64,000 nucleotides of DNA from Duncaniella dubosii (GTDB lineage Bacteria > Bacteroidota > Bacteroidia > Bacteroidales > Muribaculaceae), in assembly GCF_004803915.1 (NCBI RefSeq), contig NZ_CP039396.1, positions 2,852,001-2,916,000 of the forward strand, given 5' to 3'. Position 1 is the first letter of the stretch. Each line of letters opens with the position of its first letter. Below the pieces are notes generated by a model. The model did no database searches. It had not been told where the DNA came from and saw nothing but the letters and a program-made list of their open reading frames with translations. A program made the translations under genes and the position numbers. This document shows positions 45,563 to 55,148 of the stretch, piece after piece.

Positions 45563-46114
45563 TTATTTTGCAGCCATAAGACTTTCATTAACCATCTCGC
45601 GATATGCCATGAGTCCTTCTGCCGACAATTCGACAATCTTACGCTCACCGTCAACACCGGGTACGGCAACATGGCTATCGTCAATAAATGTGACAAGGTC
45701 AAAACTCTCGCCTGAAGGTAGAGCTACACTCCATGTCTGATCGTCGGTGTCAAAATCAAGACGCACAACCGATTTGTCGTTTTCGGATGTGATGGTGTAT
45801 CCTTTTCCGTCGCATTCAACGATATATCTCCCATCTTTGCCATCAATGACTTTCTTTCCGGCTGCAACGGGATTGTCTCCGCTCCAGAATTCGATGGAGT
45901 TAAGAACAAGAATATCGGCGAGAGCTGCAACCTCATAGACTGGAAGTGGACACCAGAATACAAAGAACACGAGTTCATTGACAAACTTATTGTCAATCTG
46001 TTTATTCCATGCCAGCAGTTTATTTGTCAGGGCAAAACTTCCGATACAAGATGTGGTGAGCATCGAACCGCAAAGACTGAGAACGATTGCTACGGGTAAA
46101 AAGCGTCTTTTCAT
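45563..46114 (-). CDS. DUF3332 family lipoprotein
   Basis: This 183-residue protein has a lipoprotein signal: hydrophobic residues 7-20 and a lipobox around LTTSC with Cys23. The following SFALTNKLLAWN, then FWCPLPVYEVAALADILVLNSIEFWSG, is the DUF3332 signature with a second hydrophobic stretch. The C-terminal half is soluble. Function unknown; it is probably attached to the envelope. It precedes the VanZ-like gene by 21 bases. Confidence 0.85.
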   Translation of the reverse strand: MKRRFLPVAIVLSLCGSMLTTSCIGSFALTNKLLAWNKQIDNKFVNELVFFVFWCPLPVYEVAALADILVLNSIEFWSGDNPVAAGKKVIDGKDGRYIVECDGKGYTITSENDKSVVRLDFDTDDQTWSVALPSGESFDLVTFIDDSHVAVPGVDGERKIVELSAEGLMAYREMVNESLMAAK

Positions 46115-46165
46115 TAGGATAAATAGTTGGAATGATGAGGTAATATATGTAATGATATCTCAGTT

Positions 46166-47554
46166 TCAAGCCTTTGTGCGGGCTTTGTTATAGAAGTTGT
46201 ATATTCGGTTGACATAATCATATGTCTCTCTTCCTCGCGAATAGCCATATTTGACCACCGGGTCCCTGTAATATTTAGGATTTGATTTCCACAAAATGGC
46301 TTTTGCGACATTATTGTCCCATTTCTGAGGGTTAAGTCCGTATTTCTTTGCAAGATTTATTGCGTCGTTGACATGCCCAAGACCTGTGTTGTAGGCAGCA
46401 AGAACGAATTTCTTTCGTTCTTTTTCATCAGGAACTTTTTTTTCAAGCTGACGGTCGAGGTCGTTAAGAAATTTGAGCGCGGTTTCAATCGCGACTTCAG
46501 TTTTCATTACACTTTTGGCGCTCGCCCCATATCCTTTGGCGGTTTTGGGCATAATCTGCATGAGCCCTCTGGCTCCGGCCCATGAGACTGCTTTCGGGTC
46601 GAACTTGCTTTCGACATATGCCTGTGATGCTAATAGTTTCCAATCCCAATTGTAAGATTCAGAATATCGTTTGAAAAGATGGTCAAACGGTGAGACCCCT
46701 GCTCCGTTAAGGGCGTAATATTTGGTATTTGGATCATTCTTGCTCAGTTCAAAATAGCGTTTCAGCAACTGAGCCTGTTCTTCGCGTGGTTGGTCGCTGT
46801 TCAGCCACGCATTGATGCTATCGCCAAGCCATGCCTTGGACGGTGCTACGGCCCAGCTCGAACGCTGTTCGAAACTTAACGGGAGAGTGATGTCGAGATC
46901 ATTGTAATAGGTCTTGTTGATTCGGGCAATATCACTGTCGACAACAGTAAGAGGTATTTTTCCTTCACTGACCATTGCAATGAGGTCTTCGGTAATCATC
47001 GTATCGCGGTCGACGGTATGGATGTTTATTCCTCCGCCGACTTCCTGATTCAGATTTCTGATGCGAGCCTCATATTTGGAGTCAGATTCAACGTATACAT
47101 CTTTTCCGACAAGATCAGTCACATCGGTTATAAGTTCTTCGTCTCCTTTTTTAGGCTGGACAAGAACTTGGGTTGTTACATTTTCCGGGCCGCATGGAAT
47201 AACTCTGTCCTTATACTCTGCAGTAATCGGAACTTCATAGGCAATTAGATCTACTATTCCTGAATCAAGCATCTCGATGGCTCGTGACAGCGATGGTGCT
47301 ATCTTCATCTTCAATGCCATATTTTTGTCAGCTGCGAGAGCGGTTACAAGTTCATAGTCATAGCCCATTTCCTGACCCTTGTAAATGAAATATGCTTCAG
47401 GACTGTAAAGCGTGGCAATACGTAATGTGTCGGGAAGCCGATGTCCTACAGAGTCAGACTTCTTTAGGCCATCGGAGCTACTGTTGCCTCCACAAGCAAA
47501 CAACAGTGAACATAACGATAAGACAGTTAATGTCGAGAGAATCCCTCTTCTCAT
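46166..47554 (-). CDS. mltF: membrane-bound lytic murein transglycosylase F-like lipoprotein
   Basis: This 462-residue protein has a lipoprotein signal with Cys21 (LLFAC). It then has a periplasmic solute-binding-like domain (SBP_bac_3, about 40-265) and an SLT-type lysozyme-like domain (about 305-440). The catalytic Glu is in SQAYVESKFDPKAVSWAGA, with LMQIMP and AAYNTGLGHV as further family motifs. MltF cleaves the glycan strand of peptidoglycan to anhydro-muropeptides, with its first domain regulating activity. Order and length match E. coli MltF. Confidence 0.92.
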   Translation of the reverse strand: MRRGILSTLTVLSLCSLLFACGGNSSSDGLKKSDSVGHRLPDTLRIATLYSPEAYFIYKGQEMGYDYELVTALAADKNMALKMKIAPSLSRAIEMLDSGIVDLIAYEVPITAEYKDRVIPCGPENVTTQVLVQPKKGDEELITDVTDLVGKDVYVESDSKYEARIRNLNQEVGGGINIHTVDRDTMITEDLIAMVSEGKIPLTVVDSDIARINKTYYNDLDITLPLSFEQRSSWAVAPSKAWLGDSINAWLNSDQPREEQAQLLKRYFELSKNDPNTKYYALNGAGVSPFDHLFKRYSESYNWDWKLLASQAYVESKFDPKAVSWAGARGLMQIMPKTAKGYGASAKSVMKTEVAIETALKFLNDLDRQLEKKVPDEKERKKFVLAAYNTGLGHVNDAINLAKKYGLNPQKWDNNVAKAILWKSNPKYYRDPVVKYGYSRGRETYDYVNRIYNFYNKARTKA

Positions 47555-47636
47555 AGAAAATGTGTTGATTAATGTTGAAAATCAATGTTTTATATTTCAT
47601 GCCGAGACAGAGGGACGCTCCCGTTAACTGAAAGTG

Positions 47637-48803
47637 TCAATACTCAAATGTTCCGGCTGATGACTTTATTGTTAGATGATTGGACTCTGAGTCTTCAACG
47701 CGACCGATAATTCGGGATTCGATTCCGAATTCCGAAGCAATCGCCATGACCTTCCCGGCAGCTTCCGGACGGACATAAATCTCCATGCGATGACCCATGT
47801 TGAACACTTTATACATTTCGCTCCACGGAGTTCCGCTTTCTTTCTGTATAAGATCAAACAGCGGAGGAATGGGGAATAGATTGTCTTTGATGACATGTTT
47901 GTTCTCGACAAAATGCAGCACTTTGGTCTGTGCGCCACCGGTGCAGTGAACCATACCGTCGATTTCTTCACGCATCTCGTTCAGGAGCTTTTTGATGACA
48001 GGTGCGTAAGTACGGGTAGGAGACAGTACGAGCTCTCCTGCAGTCAGGGTAGTGCCGTCTACCTTGTCTGTCAGCTTCTTCGAACCTGAATAGACAAGAT
48101 CTTCTGGAACAGCTGCGTCGAATGTCTCAGGATATTTCTGCGCAAGATATTTTGCAAAGACATCGTGACGGGCTGAAGTAAGGCCGTTGCTACCCATTCC
48201 ACCGTTATAACGGGTTTCATACTTTGCCTGTCCGAAAGAAGCGAGTCCTACAATCACGTCTCCACCTTTGATATTAGCATTGTCGATGACATCAGCCCGA
48301 CGCATACGGCAAGTGACTGTAGAGTCTACTATGATTGTGCGGACAAGATCGCCCACATCTGCGGTCTCTCCGCCGGTTGAGTATATGCCTACACCCATTT
48401 CACGCAGTGTTGCAAGAAGTTCTTCGGTGCCGTTGATGATTGCCGAGATTACTTCTCCGGGTATGAGATTCTTGTTTCTGCCGATTGTCGATGATACAAG
48501 TATATTGTCTGTAGCTCCGACGCAGAGAAGGTCGTCAATATTCATGACCAGTGCGTCCTGAGCAATGCCCTTCCACACTGAAAGGTCACCGGTTTCACGC
48601 CAGTAAGCATAGGCAAGAGATGATTTTGTTCCTGCTCCGTCAGCGTGCATGATATTACACCATTCCGGATCGCCACCAAGTATATCGGGGATGATTTTGC
48701 AGAATGCGTGAGGGAAGATGCCTTTGTCAACATTTTTGATGGCGTTATGGACATCCTCTTTTGAGGCAGAAACACCGCGTAGATTGTATCGCTGGTCACT
48801 CAT
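47637..48803 (-). CDS. purM: phosphoribosylformylglycinamidine cyclo-ligase (AIR synthetase)
   Basis: PurM closes the imidazole ring of purines, converting FGAM to AIR with ATP. The chosen start ATG at 48803 gives MSDQRYNLRGVSASKEDVH (388 residues); an in-frame start at 48830 would add nine residues. The family motifs DGAGTKSSLAY, IAQDALVMNIDDLLCVGA and TGGETADVGDLVRT are present, along with the C-terminal FNMGHRMEIYV segment. It is the Bacteroidota form, longer than the E. coli enzyme. No other pur gene is adjacent. Confidence 0.94.
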   Translation of the reverse strand: MSDQRYNLRGVSASKEDVHNAIKNVDKGIFPHAFCKIIPDILGGDPEWCNIMHADGAGTKSSLAYAYWRETGDLSVWKGIAQDALVMNIDDLLCVGATDNILVSSTIGRNKNLIPGEVISAIINGTEELLATLREMGVGIYSTGGETADVGDLVRTIIVDSTVTCRMRRADVIDNANIKGGDVIVGLASFGQAKYETRYNGGMGSNGLTSARHDVFAKYLAQKYPETFDAAVPEDLVYSGSKKLTDKVDGTTLTAGELVLSPTRTYAPVIKKLLNEMREEIDGMVHCTGGAQTKVLHFVENKHVIKDNLFPIPPLFDLIQKESGTPWSEMYKVFNMGHRMEIYVRPEAAGKVMAIASEFGIESRIIGRVEDSESNHLTIKSSAGTFEY

Positions 48804-48954
48804 AATATCTCGTAATTGAAAGTTCAACAAACGTGAGTAATGGTTGGTTTAGATAAATTTTTTACAAAAATACAAAAAAATGCCGAATCACTCTCAACAG
48901 GCTTCGATTTTTAGTGTGTCTGTTGTTGTTAGTCCAAGCAATGCAGGCGTTGTA

Positions 48955-50088
48955 TCAGACCGGGATTGAGAGCATAGGGATGTCGGAATGAAACAACAGT
49001 TTATGAGCAAGAGAGGGATTGAACAATCTAATGAATATGTTCTTACGAGGAGTTGGGACGGCTATCATGTCGATATGTAATTCTTTGTCAAGTCCGTTGA
49101 AATCCTCGATTTCATGTGAAAATGAAAGCTGGATTGTCTTGAACATATATGCAGGATAATTTTTCCGGCAATAGTCAAGAAGATTGGCGATTGCCTCGGT
49201 GTCACCTTTCGGCTTTTTCTTTGACGGCAATGACACAAGTGTCACGGAAAGAGACGTTTCCGGAAGCATGCGGTAAAGAGCGTCGAGAGCGAGGATGTCT
49301 TGTTGTTTGGATGACGCAAGATAGACTACTTCGCGGATATCTTCAGCGCGTTTAAATCTGAGAGTTTCGGGGACTGTGAATACGCATGACCGACATGTGT
49401 CAAGCACTTCGGCGGTGACACTGCCGAGCATGTCGCGGTTCTGTTTGTCAGTTCCGCGTGTACCCATGACTATCAGCAGCGGATGGTTGGCAGCGGAATA
49501 ATTGTTTATAACTTCTTCTGGAAGCCCCTCTGCGATTTCTGATGAGAAGTTAACCGGTGGTATGATTCCGTTTTTAATTTTTTCGCGTAAAGATGTTTCC
49601 AGTTCCTCCATCTGTTTTTTGCACATTTGGGATATCTGCTTGTCTTCCTGCAGCTGTTGGATGACATCGGCAGTCCCGTCAAATGTCATCGAGTCGGATA
49701 ACTGTAAAGATGTATTCGTAAGAACCGGATCGAAATAGGTGTGGAGAAGTTTGATTCGGGCTTTGTGGAGTGCCGCTATATGAAATGCGAGATGACAGGC
49801 TTGAACCGATGATTTTGAGAAGTCTGTAGGGACAAGGATCTCAGGCTCTCCTGCGGGACATTCTTTTATGGCTTTAGGCGAAAAAATCTCGATGTTTTCA
49901 ATCAGCCGTAGTGCCATAGGCAAATCGGATTCATGAATTCTCACCCTTATGCCGGACGATACTACCGGCGTAGAGAGATTGACATTTTGTAAGACAACTT
50001 CGAGACCTTCGCATTCGAGTATGGTTTTTAACTCGTGGGCTTTATCATAAGTGTGGATTGCTATAGTAATAAATCGATCTGGCTGCAT
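48955..50088 (-). CDS. universal stress protein with N-terminal DUF2007-like domain
   Basis: This 377-residue protein has three parts. Residues 1-70 resemble a DUF2007-type signal-transducing domain (TYDKAHELKTILECEGLEV). Residues about 83-240 form a UspA domain (ILVPTDFSKSSVQACHLAFHIAALH, then VMGTRGTDKQNRDMLGSVTAEVL, with the ATP-binding G-loop). Residues about 250-377 form a second, degenerate Usp-like half. Universal stress proteins bind ATP or AMP and help survival under stress; the exact role here is not known. It is followed on the same strand by purM. Confidence 0.84.
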   Translation of the reverse strand: MQPDRFITIAIHTYDKAHELKTILECEGLEVVLQNVNLSTPVVSSGIRVRIHESDLPMALRLIENIEIFSPKAIKECPAGEPEILVPTDFSKSSVQACHLAFHIAALHKARIKLLHTYFDPVLTNTSLQLSDSMTFDGTADVIQQLQEDKQISQMCKKQMEELETSLREKIKNGIIPPVNFSSEIAEGLPEEVINNYSAANHPLLIVMGTRGTDKQNRDMLGSVTAEVLDTCRSCVFTVPETLRFKRAEDIREVVYLASSKQQDILALDALYRMLPETSLSVTLVSLPSKKKPKGDTEAIANLLDYCRKNYPAYMFKTIQLSFSHEIEDFNGLDKELHIDMIAVPTPRKNIFIRLFNPSLAHKLLFHSDIPMLSIPV

Positions 50089-50126
50089 AGGCTTGGAATT
50101 AATGAATTTATTCTAATTAAAACGGA

Positions 50127-50173
50127 CGAAAGAGCAAAAAGTCGTTGTTGACAGCGCTCTTTTTGCTCTTTCG
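50127..50173 (-). terminator. hairpin terminator after the small HTH gene
   Basis: Arms 50127-50141 and 50159-50173 form a perfect 15-bp stem with a 17-base loop. It lies between the 50199 gene and the stress protein gene. Confidence 0.6.
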
Positions 50174-50198
50174 CGTATATTTTCTTGTTTTACCAAAC

Positions 50199-50459
50199 TT
50201 ATTCTTCCTTATTTTCTCCCTGTAGAATTTCTATTGCCATATCATAGATAGTAGTGTCGTCAAGGACCACGATGCCACCGTCAGGACCCGGTTCTATGTG
50301 TACGCCGCAGTTTTTACCAAATTCGTAGTTTGTGCCACCGAAATAGTTTCTGACTGTCTGAGGTGTGACGTTAAGCTTGTCAGCTATCTGACGGATTGAA
50401 CCATCGGGAAGACTGTCTTTGATGCGACGGAGATCGTTGAATGAGATAGTTTTAGTCAT
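50199..50459 (-). CDS. small helix-turn-helix DNA-binding protein conserved in Bacteroidales
   Basis: The 86-residue protein has a helix-turn-helix of the LacI/Fis-like type: GSIRQIADKLNVTPQTVRNYFGG (about residues 20-42). A conserved C-terminal half carries GPDGGIVVLDDTTIYDMAIEIL. It resembles abundant Bacteroidales small regulators of unknown target. It is monocistronic with a hairpin terminator. A regulatory function is inferred from the HTH only. Confidence 0.8.
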   Translation of the reverse strand: MTKTISFNDLRRIKDSLPDGSIRQIADKLNVTPQTVRNYFGGTNYEFGKNCGVHIEPGPDGGIVVLDDTTIYDMAIEILQGENKEE

Positions 50460-50671
50460 GATACATATAGGTGTTTGGGGTTAATATTTGGTTTGTTTTA
50501 TAGATGTTTGGTGGAATGTCTTTTATTTCCACGTCACTAAATTAGGCTTTAATTTCTATTAAAACAAATAATTGTCGAAAAAAAATCTATGTTTTAGAAC
50601 ACGTTTTTTTACCTGATTGCCATGAGTGAAAATAACCGTTTGACTTGCAATAAATAAAGTTCACTCAAGCA

Positions 50672-51451
50672 TCATATTTTCTCAACGGCGGCAGCATTAA
50701 TCCATGCACGGTGTGTATTGTCGACCTGCACATCATACCAGAGAGAATTGATGGAGTCTGTAGTTGATTTTACCGAATCAAGGATTTCAACGCGTGTCCC
50801 TTCGTGGAGGAGCATTGCTTCTTGTGTACGGTCTTTAGGAACTCGGGGACTTGTGCTCAGTATTGTGGATGGTGATGTGATTATAGCTATATTGTCTGCT
50901 GTGGCTATAGCAGCAGATCTGAATGCAAGGAAAATGAAACAGAGGCATCCGAAGAAGGTCAGCAGACTTCCGAAAAATCCGATTTTTCGTACTGCTATTA
51001 TGTCAGAGAACAGATAGGCGAGAACTCCAATAAGTGTAAGAACAAAGCAGCCGAATGCAATCCATGCCCATGAATTCGAACGGGCTGTGTTGGCAACCGA
51101 GTCGAGAGCGTTTCCTAAAAAAGTCCCTCGCTCGCCGGGGCGGTCGGCGATTCTGGAATTGATGAATTCAAGGTTTGTTCTTGCGTCATGGAATGTCGGG
51201 TCAAAACGGAGTGCACGTTCGTAGGCAAGGATTGCCTTGCCCATTTCTCCAAGACGGTAATAGCAGTTCCCGAGATTGTATTGAAGCGTAGCCGAGTTGC
51301 CTTCGGTAGCTATGACATGCAGATATGTATCGGCTGCTTCCTTGAAGTTGTCAGCAGTGTAGGCCGAATCTGCCTGCTGGATAAGTGTCGCTTCCGCTTT
51401 TGAGAAAAGTCCGCAGACTGTCAGTATTATTAGTGAAAGTATATATTTCAT
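50672..51451 (-). CDS. batE: aerotolerance protein BatE (TPR plus SH3-like)
   Basis: The 259-residue protein has a signal peptide (to about residue 20), TPR repeats (about 25-100, YNLGNCYYRLGEMGKAILAYERAL), two membrane helices (about 126-150 and 158-182), and a C-terminal SH3-like domain (about 190-259, VEILD...WYDVQVDNTHRAWINAA). It is the last gene of the Bat operon and overlaps batD by four bases. Bat proteins were linked to oxygen tolerance in Bacteroides fragilis; the exact mechanism is not settled. Confidence 0.86.
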   Translation of the reverse strand: MKYILSLIILTVCGLFSKAEATLIQQADSAYTADNFKEAADTYLHVIATEGNSATLQYNLGNCYYRLGEMGKAILAYERALRFDPTFHDARTNLEFINSRIADRPGERGTFLGNALDSVANTARSNSWAWIAFGCFVLTLIGVLAYLFSDIIAVRKIGFFGSLLTFFGCLCFIFLAFRSAAIATADNIAIITSPSTILSTSPRVPKDRTQEAMLLHEGTRVEILDSVKSTTDSINSLWYDVQVDNTHRAWINAAAVEKI

Positions 51452-53247
51452 TTTTTGTTGCTTTCAAGTTTGTTAATAGCGTTTACTCCTCGCTCGTAGA
51501 CACTGTCCATGTGACTTGAACTGTCAGGTGTATAGCGTGCCATTTCACAGTCGTCAAGAACAGCTACGATAGCATTGGCGTTTTCTTCCGAATAGCCCTT
51601 TGATGCCAGAGTGGCTGAAATGTTGTCGCGAGAGAGCTGAGACACCGGCATTGATAGCTTATCGGAAAGATAACCCCATATTGCGCGTAACATTTCTTCA
51701 TAGAACTTGTCGCTGTCTCCTGATTTCATGAAGCCTTCGGCTGCTTTTAGTCTGCGGCGTGCGACCTTGCTTGCCTTGGCGGTACGGCGTCCCGTCACAT
51801 CAGCATTGAGTCGGGCATTGCGTCTGTTGATAGCCAAGACAGCTCCGGCGACGATAAGGAGACCGATATAGAGAATCCAGTACCATGATTCAAATACGAC
51901 CAAATGATGTTGCTTCATTGGATTTTTGTCGCCAAGATAGATATGACGGATATCGGAATTCTTATTTTCGACATCTTTCTGATCCGTTGTCACAGGTGCT
52001 GAGACTCCCTTGGCAACTTTTATCAGATAGGACGGTGTATTCAAAGTGACATATTGTTTTGTCTGAGGATTGAAATAAACGAATTTATTACTTCCGATAG
52101 TGAAGTCTCCGACACTCTGGGGAACAAAGGTGTATTCAACAGTCATTCTTCCGGTGACATCGTTTCCCTGAACTTCAGCATCGATGTCGTTTTTCGGAGT
52201 GTACTGCTCGAATTCTGTCGGGAAATCAATTACAGGTTCTTTCACATATTTTATGTTGCCTGTACCGCTTATAGTATATATAAGCGTCGCGGGATCATTT
52301 GTGCGGAATGAATTGCCAATAAGACGGCTGTCGATATTGAATGTTCCGACTGCACCTGTAAATCCATTCGGCTGGGGCTGGGGGAGAGGGAGAATGTTGA
52401 TTGATGCGGAATTGGAATTGACTTTTATTTTGGCTTCTTTAGGTTGGCGTACTTGGAACATGCCCATGTTCACATTGTCATACTGAACAACCGATATATC
52501 ATAATTGCCGGAGTTTATGGTGAGCTTGCCACTTTTCTGGGGGAATATGATACATTTCTTCAATACAGCAGTCATGTAGTTCTGACCGTTGTATGTTTCC
52601 ATTTGATTGAGTGAAGGCTGGACATCAACTTCCTGAATAAGGAATCCGTCAAATGCCGGTTGGCGAGTAGGAAGGAATGATGATATGCTGTATTTGGTAT
52701 AGAGTTTGATTGTGCAGCCGATGGCTTCCTGTTCATAAGCCGATGATTTTGACAGTATGATTCGGACAAACACATCATCACTGTTGACACGCCGGCCGGC
52801 CGCCTGAGTGTCAACATCGTCAAAATCGACAGGCCTCTGTGAGGCCGGAGTGTTGGCATCCTGGATGCTGTGTACGGTAAATGTGACAGCTTTTGTCGAA
52901 AGATGTTTTCCGTCGGCTACTATCGAGGCAGCCGGTATAGTGAAAGTGCCTGCTTTGTCGGCTTTATAGTAATATGTATACTCGGTTGCTGATGTTGACG
53001 AAGCTTTACCATTTACCACCTGATAGCTTTGGGACTGCGAGACCGACGGCCCATAGAGCAGGCTACAGCCGTTGATCTGAGACACTTTCAAATCAGAGCC
53101 ATCGGCATTTGTCAGGCGGAATGTGACCGGGAACCGCTGGCCTTCATAAACCCTTGATGGCGGTTTTACAGTAAAATTTACCTGCGCCTGAAGTGCTGTC
53201 GCACAAACGAGAAGGGTAAGATATATAAATATGATGAAACGTTTCAT
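51448..53247 (-). CDS. batD: aerotolerance protein BatD
   Basis: This 599-residue membrane protein has a signal peptide (to about residue 21, LQAQ) and a long periplasmic part of beta-sandwich-like repeats (VNFTVKPPSRVYEGQRFPVTFRL at the start). A membrane helix is at about 450-470 (WYWILYIGLLIVAGAVLA), followed by a cytoplasmic C-terminal region with FMKSGDSDKFYEEMLRAIWGYLSDKLSMP. It belongs to the oxygen-tolerance BatD family (DUF7379/BatD_like). It lies 42 bases after batC. Confidence 0.9.
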   Translation of the reverse strand: MKRFIIFIYLTLLVCATALQAQVNFTVKPPSRVYEGQRFPVTFRLTNADGSDLKVSQINGCSLLYGPSVSQSQSYQVVNGKASSTSATEYTYYYKADKAGTFTIPAASIVADGKHLSTKAVTFTVHSIQDANTPASQRPVDFDDVDTQAAGRRVNSDDVFVRIILSKSSAYEQEAIGCTIKLYTKYSISSFLPTRQPAFDGFLIQEVDVQPSLNQMETYNGQNYMTAVLKKCIIFPQKSGKLTINSGNYDISVVQYDNVNMGMFQVRQPKEAKIKVNSNSASINILPLPQPQPNGFTGAVGTFNIDSRLIGNSFRTNDPATLIYTISGTGNIKYVKEPVIDFPTEFEQYTPKNDIDAEVQGNDVTGRMTVEYTFVPQSVGDFTIGSNKFVYFNPQTKQYVTLNTPSYLIKVAKGVSAPVTTDQKDVENKNSDIRHIYLGDKNPMKQHHLVVFESWYWILYIGLLIVAGAVLAINRRNARLNADVTGRRTAKASKVARRRLKAAEGFMKSGDSDKFYEEMLRAIWGYLSDKLSMPVSQLSRDNISATLASKGYSEENANAIVAVLDDCEMARYTPDSSSHMDSVYERGVNAINKLESNKK

Positions 53248-53289
53248 TCAGATGTCTAATTTAGTGGAATAAATTCAGAATACTTCGTC

Positions 53290-54072
53290 TTACCAAGGGT
53301 TGGTCACGGGTCGACGTGAAGGTGCTCCTGTCTTTTTCTTTTCAGCGTTTATGCGGGCACGGGTGGCATTCTCTTCATTTTCCATAGCCTTGAGTATTTT
53401 TTCGGCGTTTTGTTGGCTTATGCCTCCCTGCTGTTGTTGCTTCTGCTGCTGATCCTGTTTTTGGTCTGGCTGCTGCTGGTCTTTTTTATCGTCTTTATTT
53501 TGGTCATTATTCTGGTTCTGGTTCTTATTTTGATCCTGTTTGTCCTGATCTTTTTTGTCTTGATCCTGCTTGTCTTGATTTTGGTCTTGGTTCTGATCCT
53601 GATTTTGCTGGTCTTCAAGCCTTTTTTGCGCTAAACGAAGATTTTCGCGAGCCTTGTCATTGTCAGGATTTTTACGAAGCGCATTTTTGTAAAGTTCGAT
53701 ACTTTTCGCATAATCCTGAGAATTAAAGGCTATGTTGCCGAGGTTGTAAAATGCTTTTTCAGCAATAGATATATTTTCGGCATCACGAGTCAGATTCTGA
53801 AGTATGGCAGATGCCTCCTTCTGTGTCTCACCGGAAGCAGAACCCTGACGCAGGAGCGAAGCTGCAAGATTAAACTGCGCGATTTCATTCATCGCATTTT
53901 CCTGCAATGCCTTGCGATAAGCTACCTCAGCATCAGCATAACGCTGTTCGTTGTAAAGTTTGTTGCCTTCAACGATATAGTTTCGCTCGTCGCGAGTGGT
54001 CGCGGTCTTGCTCTGGGCCATAGACGGCATGACAGACATGGCAGCCATGATTGAGAACAATATCTTTTTCAT
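53290..54072 (-). CDS. batC: aerotolerance protein BatC (TPR, low-complexity C-terminus)
   Basis: This 260-residue protein has a signal peptide (to about residue 19, SMAQ) and TPR units in the first half (KLYNEQRYADAEVAYRKAL and AFYNLGNIAFNSQDYAKSI). A Q/N/D/K-only tract of about 60 residues (about 165-225) follows, then a short tail GGISQQNAEKILKAMENEE. It overlaps batB by four bases. The tract looks like a disordered spacer and is the main odd feature of the gene. Confidence 0.86.
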   Translation of the reverse strand: MKKILFSIMAAMSVMPSMAQSKTATTRDERNYIVEGNKLYNEQRYADAEVAYRKALQENAMNEIAQFNLAASLLRQGSASGETQKEASAILQNLTRDAENISIAEKAFYNLGNIAFNSQDYAKSIELYKNALRKNPDNDKARENLRLAQKRLEDQQNQDQNQDQNQDKQDQDKKDQDKQDQNKNQNQNNDQNKDDKKDQQQPDQKQDQQQKQQQQGGISQQNAEKILKAMENEENATRARINAEKKKTGAPSRRPVTNPW

Positions 54073-55133
54073 TTGTTGCCTCCTTCCTCTTTTGTAAAGA
54101 AACGATATCTCTTAAGCCATGATATTTTTCTGGTTACTGTCACAGAATAAATCACAAGAAGGATTAAGGATATAAATGCAAAAATCGGGAATTGCTCGCT
54201 TTGTGGAGAGAATGACTTGCGTTCGAAATCACCTTGTTCCAGTTCGTCCATTTTTTCGTCAATTGCGTTTATGGCTGAATTGGAACCTCCGTTCACATAA
54301 ATACCGTTGCCTGCTTTCGCTATCTGTGTGGCAGTTTCCTCATCGTGTTTGGTGATGACTTCTTCGCCTGTCATAGGATTTATCATGTATTGGCCTTTAC
54401 CGATAGGGATACGTGCTCCGTGGGAAGTACCGAGACCTACGACATCGACTTGAACACCCGCGCTGGCTGCCCGCTTGGCTGCTTCAACGGCATTGTCCTC
54501 AAAATTCTCTCCGTCTGTAATCACAACAATGGCTTTGCCCATGTCGTCGTTGGGTGTGAAAGAGTTCATTGCCATTTCAAGTGCCGTACCGATTGCTGTA
54601 CCCTGAGTCGGTACCATATCGGTTGTGATTCCGTTAAGAAACATCTTGGCTGAGATATAGTCTGACGTGATAGGTAGCTGGGTATAAGCATCGCCGGCAA
54701 ACACTATAAGCCCGACCTTGTCATTAGTCATTTTATCAATGAGCTTTTCAAGGATATGCTTGGCTCTTTGCAGACGACTGATACCATGATCGTCGTCTGT
54801 GCTTGACGCAAGCATGGAATTTGAAACGTCGAGACAGACCATTACTTCGATACCTCTTGATGTTTTGGTCTCTGAAGCATCTGGTTCAAGTCCTCCGGTT
54901 GCTCGGGGACGGGCAATCATAAGGACAAGTGCGGCGATAACAAGCAGCGATAAAACCATTTTTACCCAGGGCATATATTTCGAGACCTCAGGCATTAGGT
55001 TTTCAATTACTTCCTGCCGGCCATATCGGGCAAGTTTGCGACGACGTGAGTAACGTGCCCAACAGAAGATGGCTGCTACCAACGGAAGCAGGAGCAGGAG
55101 ATATAACAGATGTGGATATGCAAACGAAATCAT
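54069..55133 (-). CDS. batB: aerotolerance protein BatB (VWA domain)
   Basis: The 354-residue membrane protein has two N-terminal hydrophobic segments (about 6-25 and 57-77). A von Willebrand factor A domain follows (about 92-290) with the MIDAS DVSNSM (metal site) and VITDGENFEDN. A final membrane helix is at about 315-335. It pairs with BatA. Overlap with batC suggests coupled translation. Confidence 0.9.
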   Translation of the reverse strand: MISFAYPHLLYLLLLLPLVAAIFCWARYSRRRKLARYGRQEVIENLMPEVSKYMPWVKMVLSLLVIAALVLMIARPRATGGLEPDASETKTSRGIEVMVCLDVSNSMLASSTDDDHGISRLQRAKHILEKLIDKMTNDKVGLIVFAGDAYTQLPITSDYISAKMFLNGITTDMVPTQGTAIGTALEMAMNSFTPNDDMGKAIVVITDGENFEDNAVEAAKRAASAGVQVDVVGLGTSHGARIPIGKGQYMINPMTGEEVITKHDEETATQIAKAGNGIYVNGGSNSAINAIDEKMDELEQGDFERKSFSPQSEQFPIFAFISLILLVIYSVTVTRKISWLKRYRFFTKEEGGNK

Positions 55134-55148
55134 AGACAGTTGTTTAAT

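Noticed and set aside
53410..53634. Leu/Ile/Val-rich 74-codon frame looking like a membrane protein
   Set aside because: It is the reverse strand of the Q/N/D/K repeat tract of batC.
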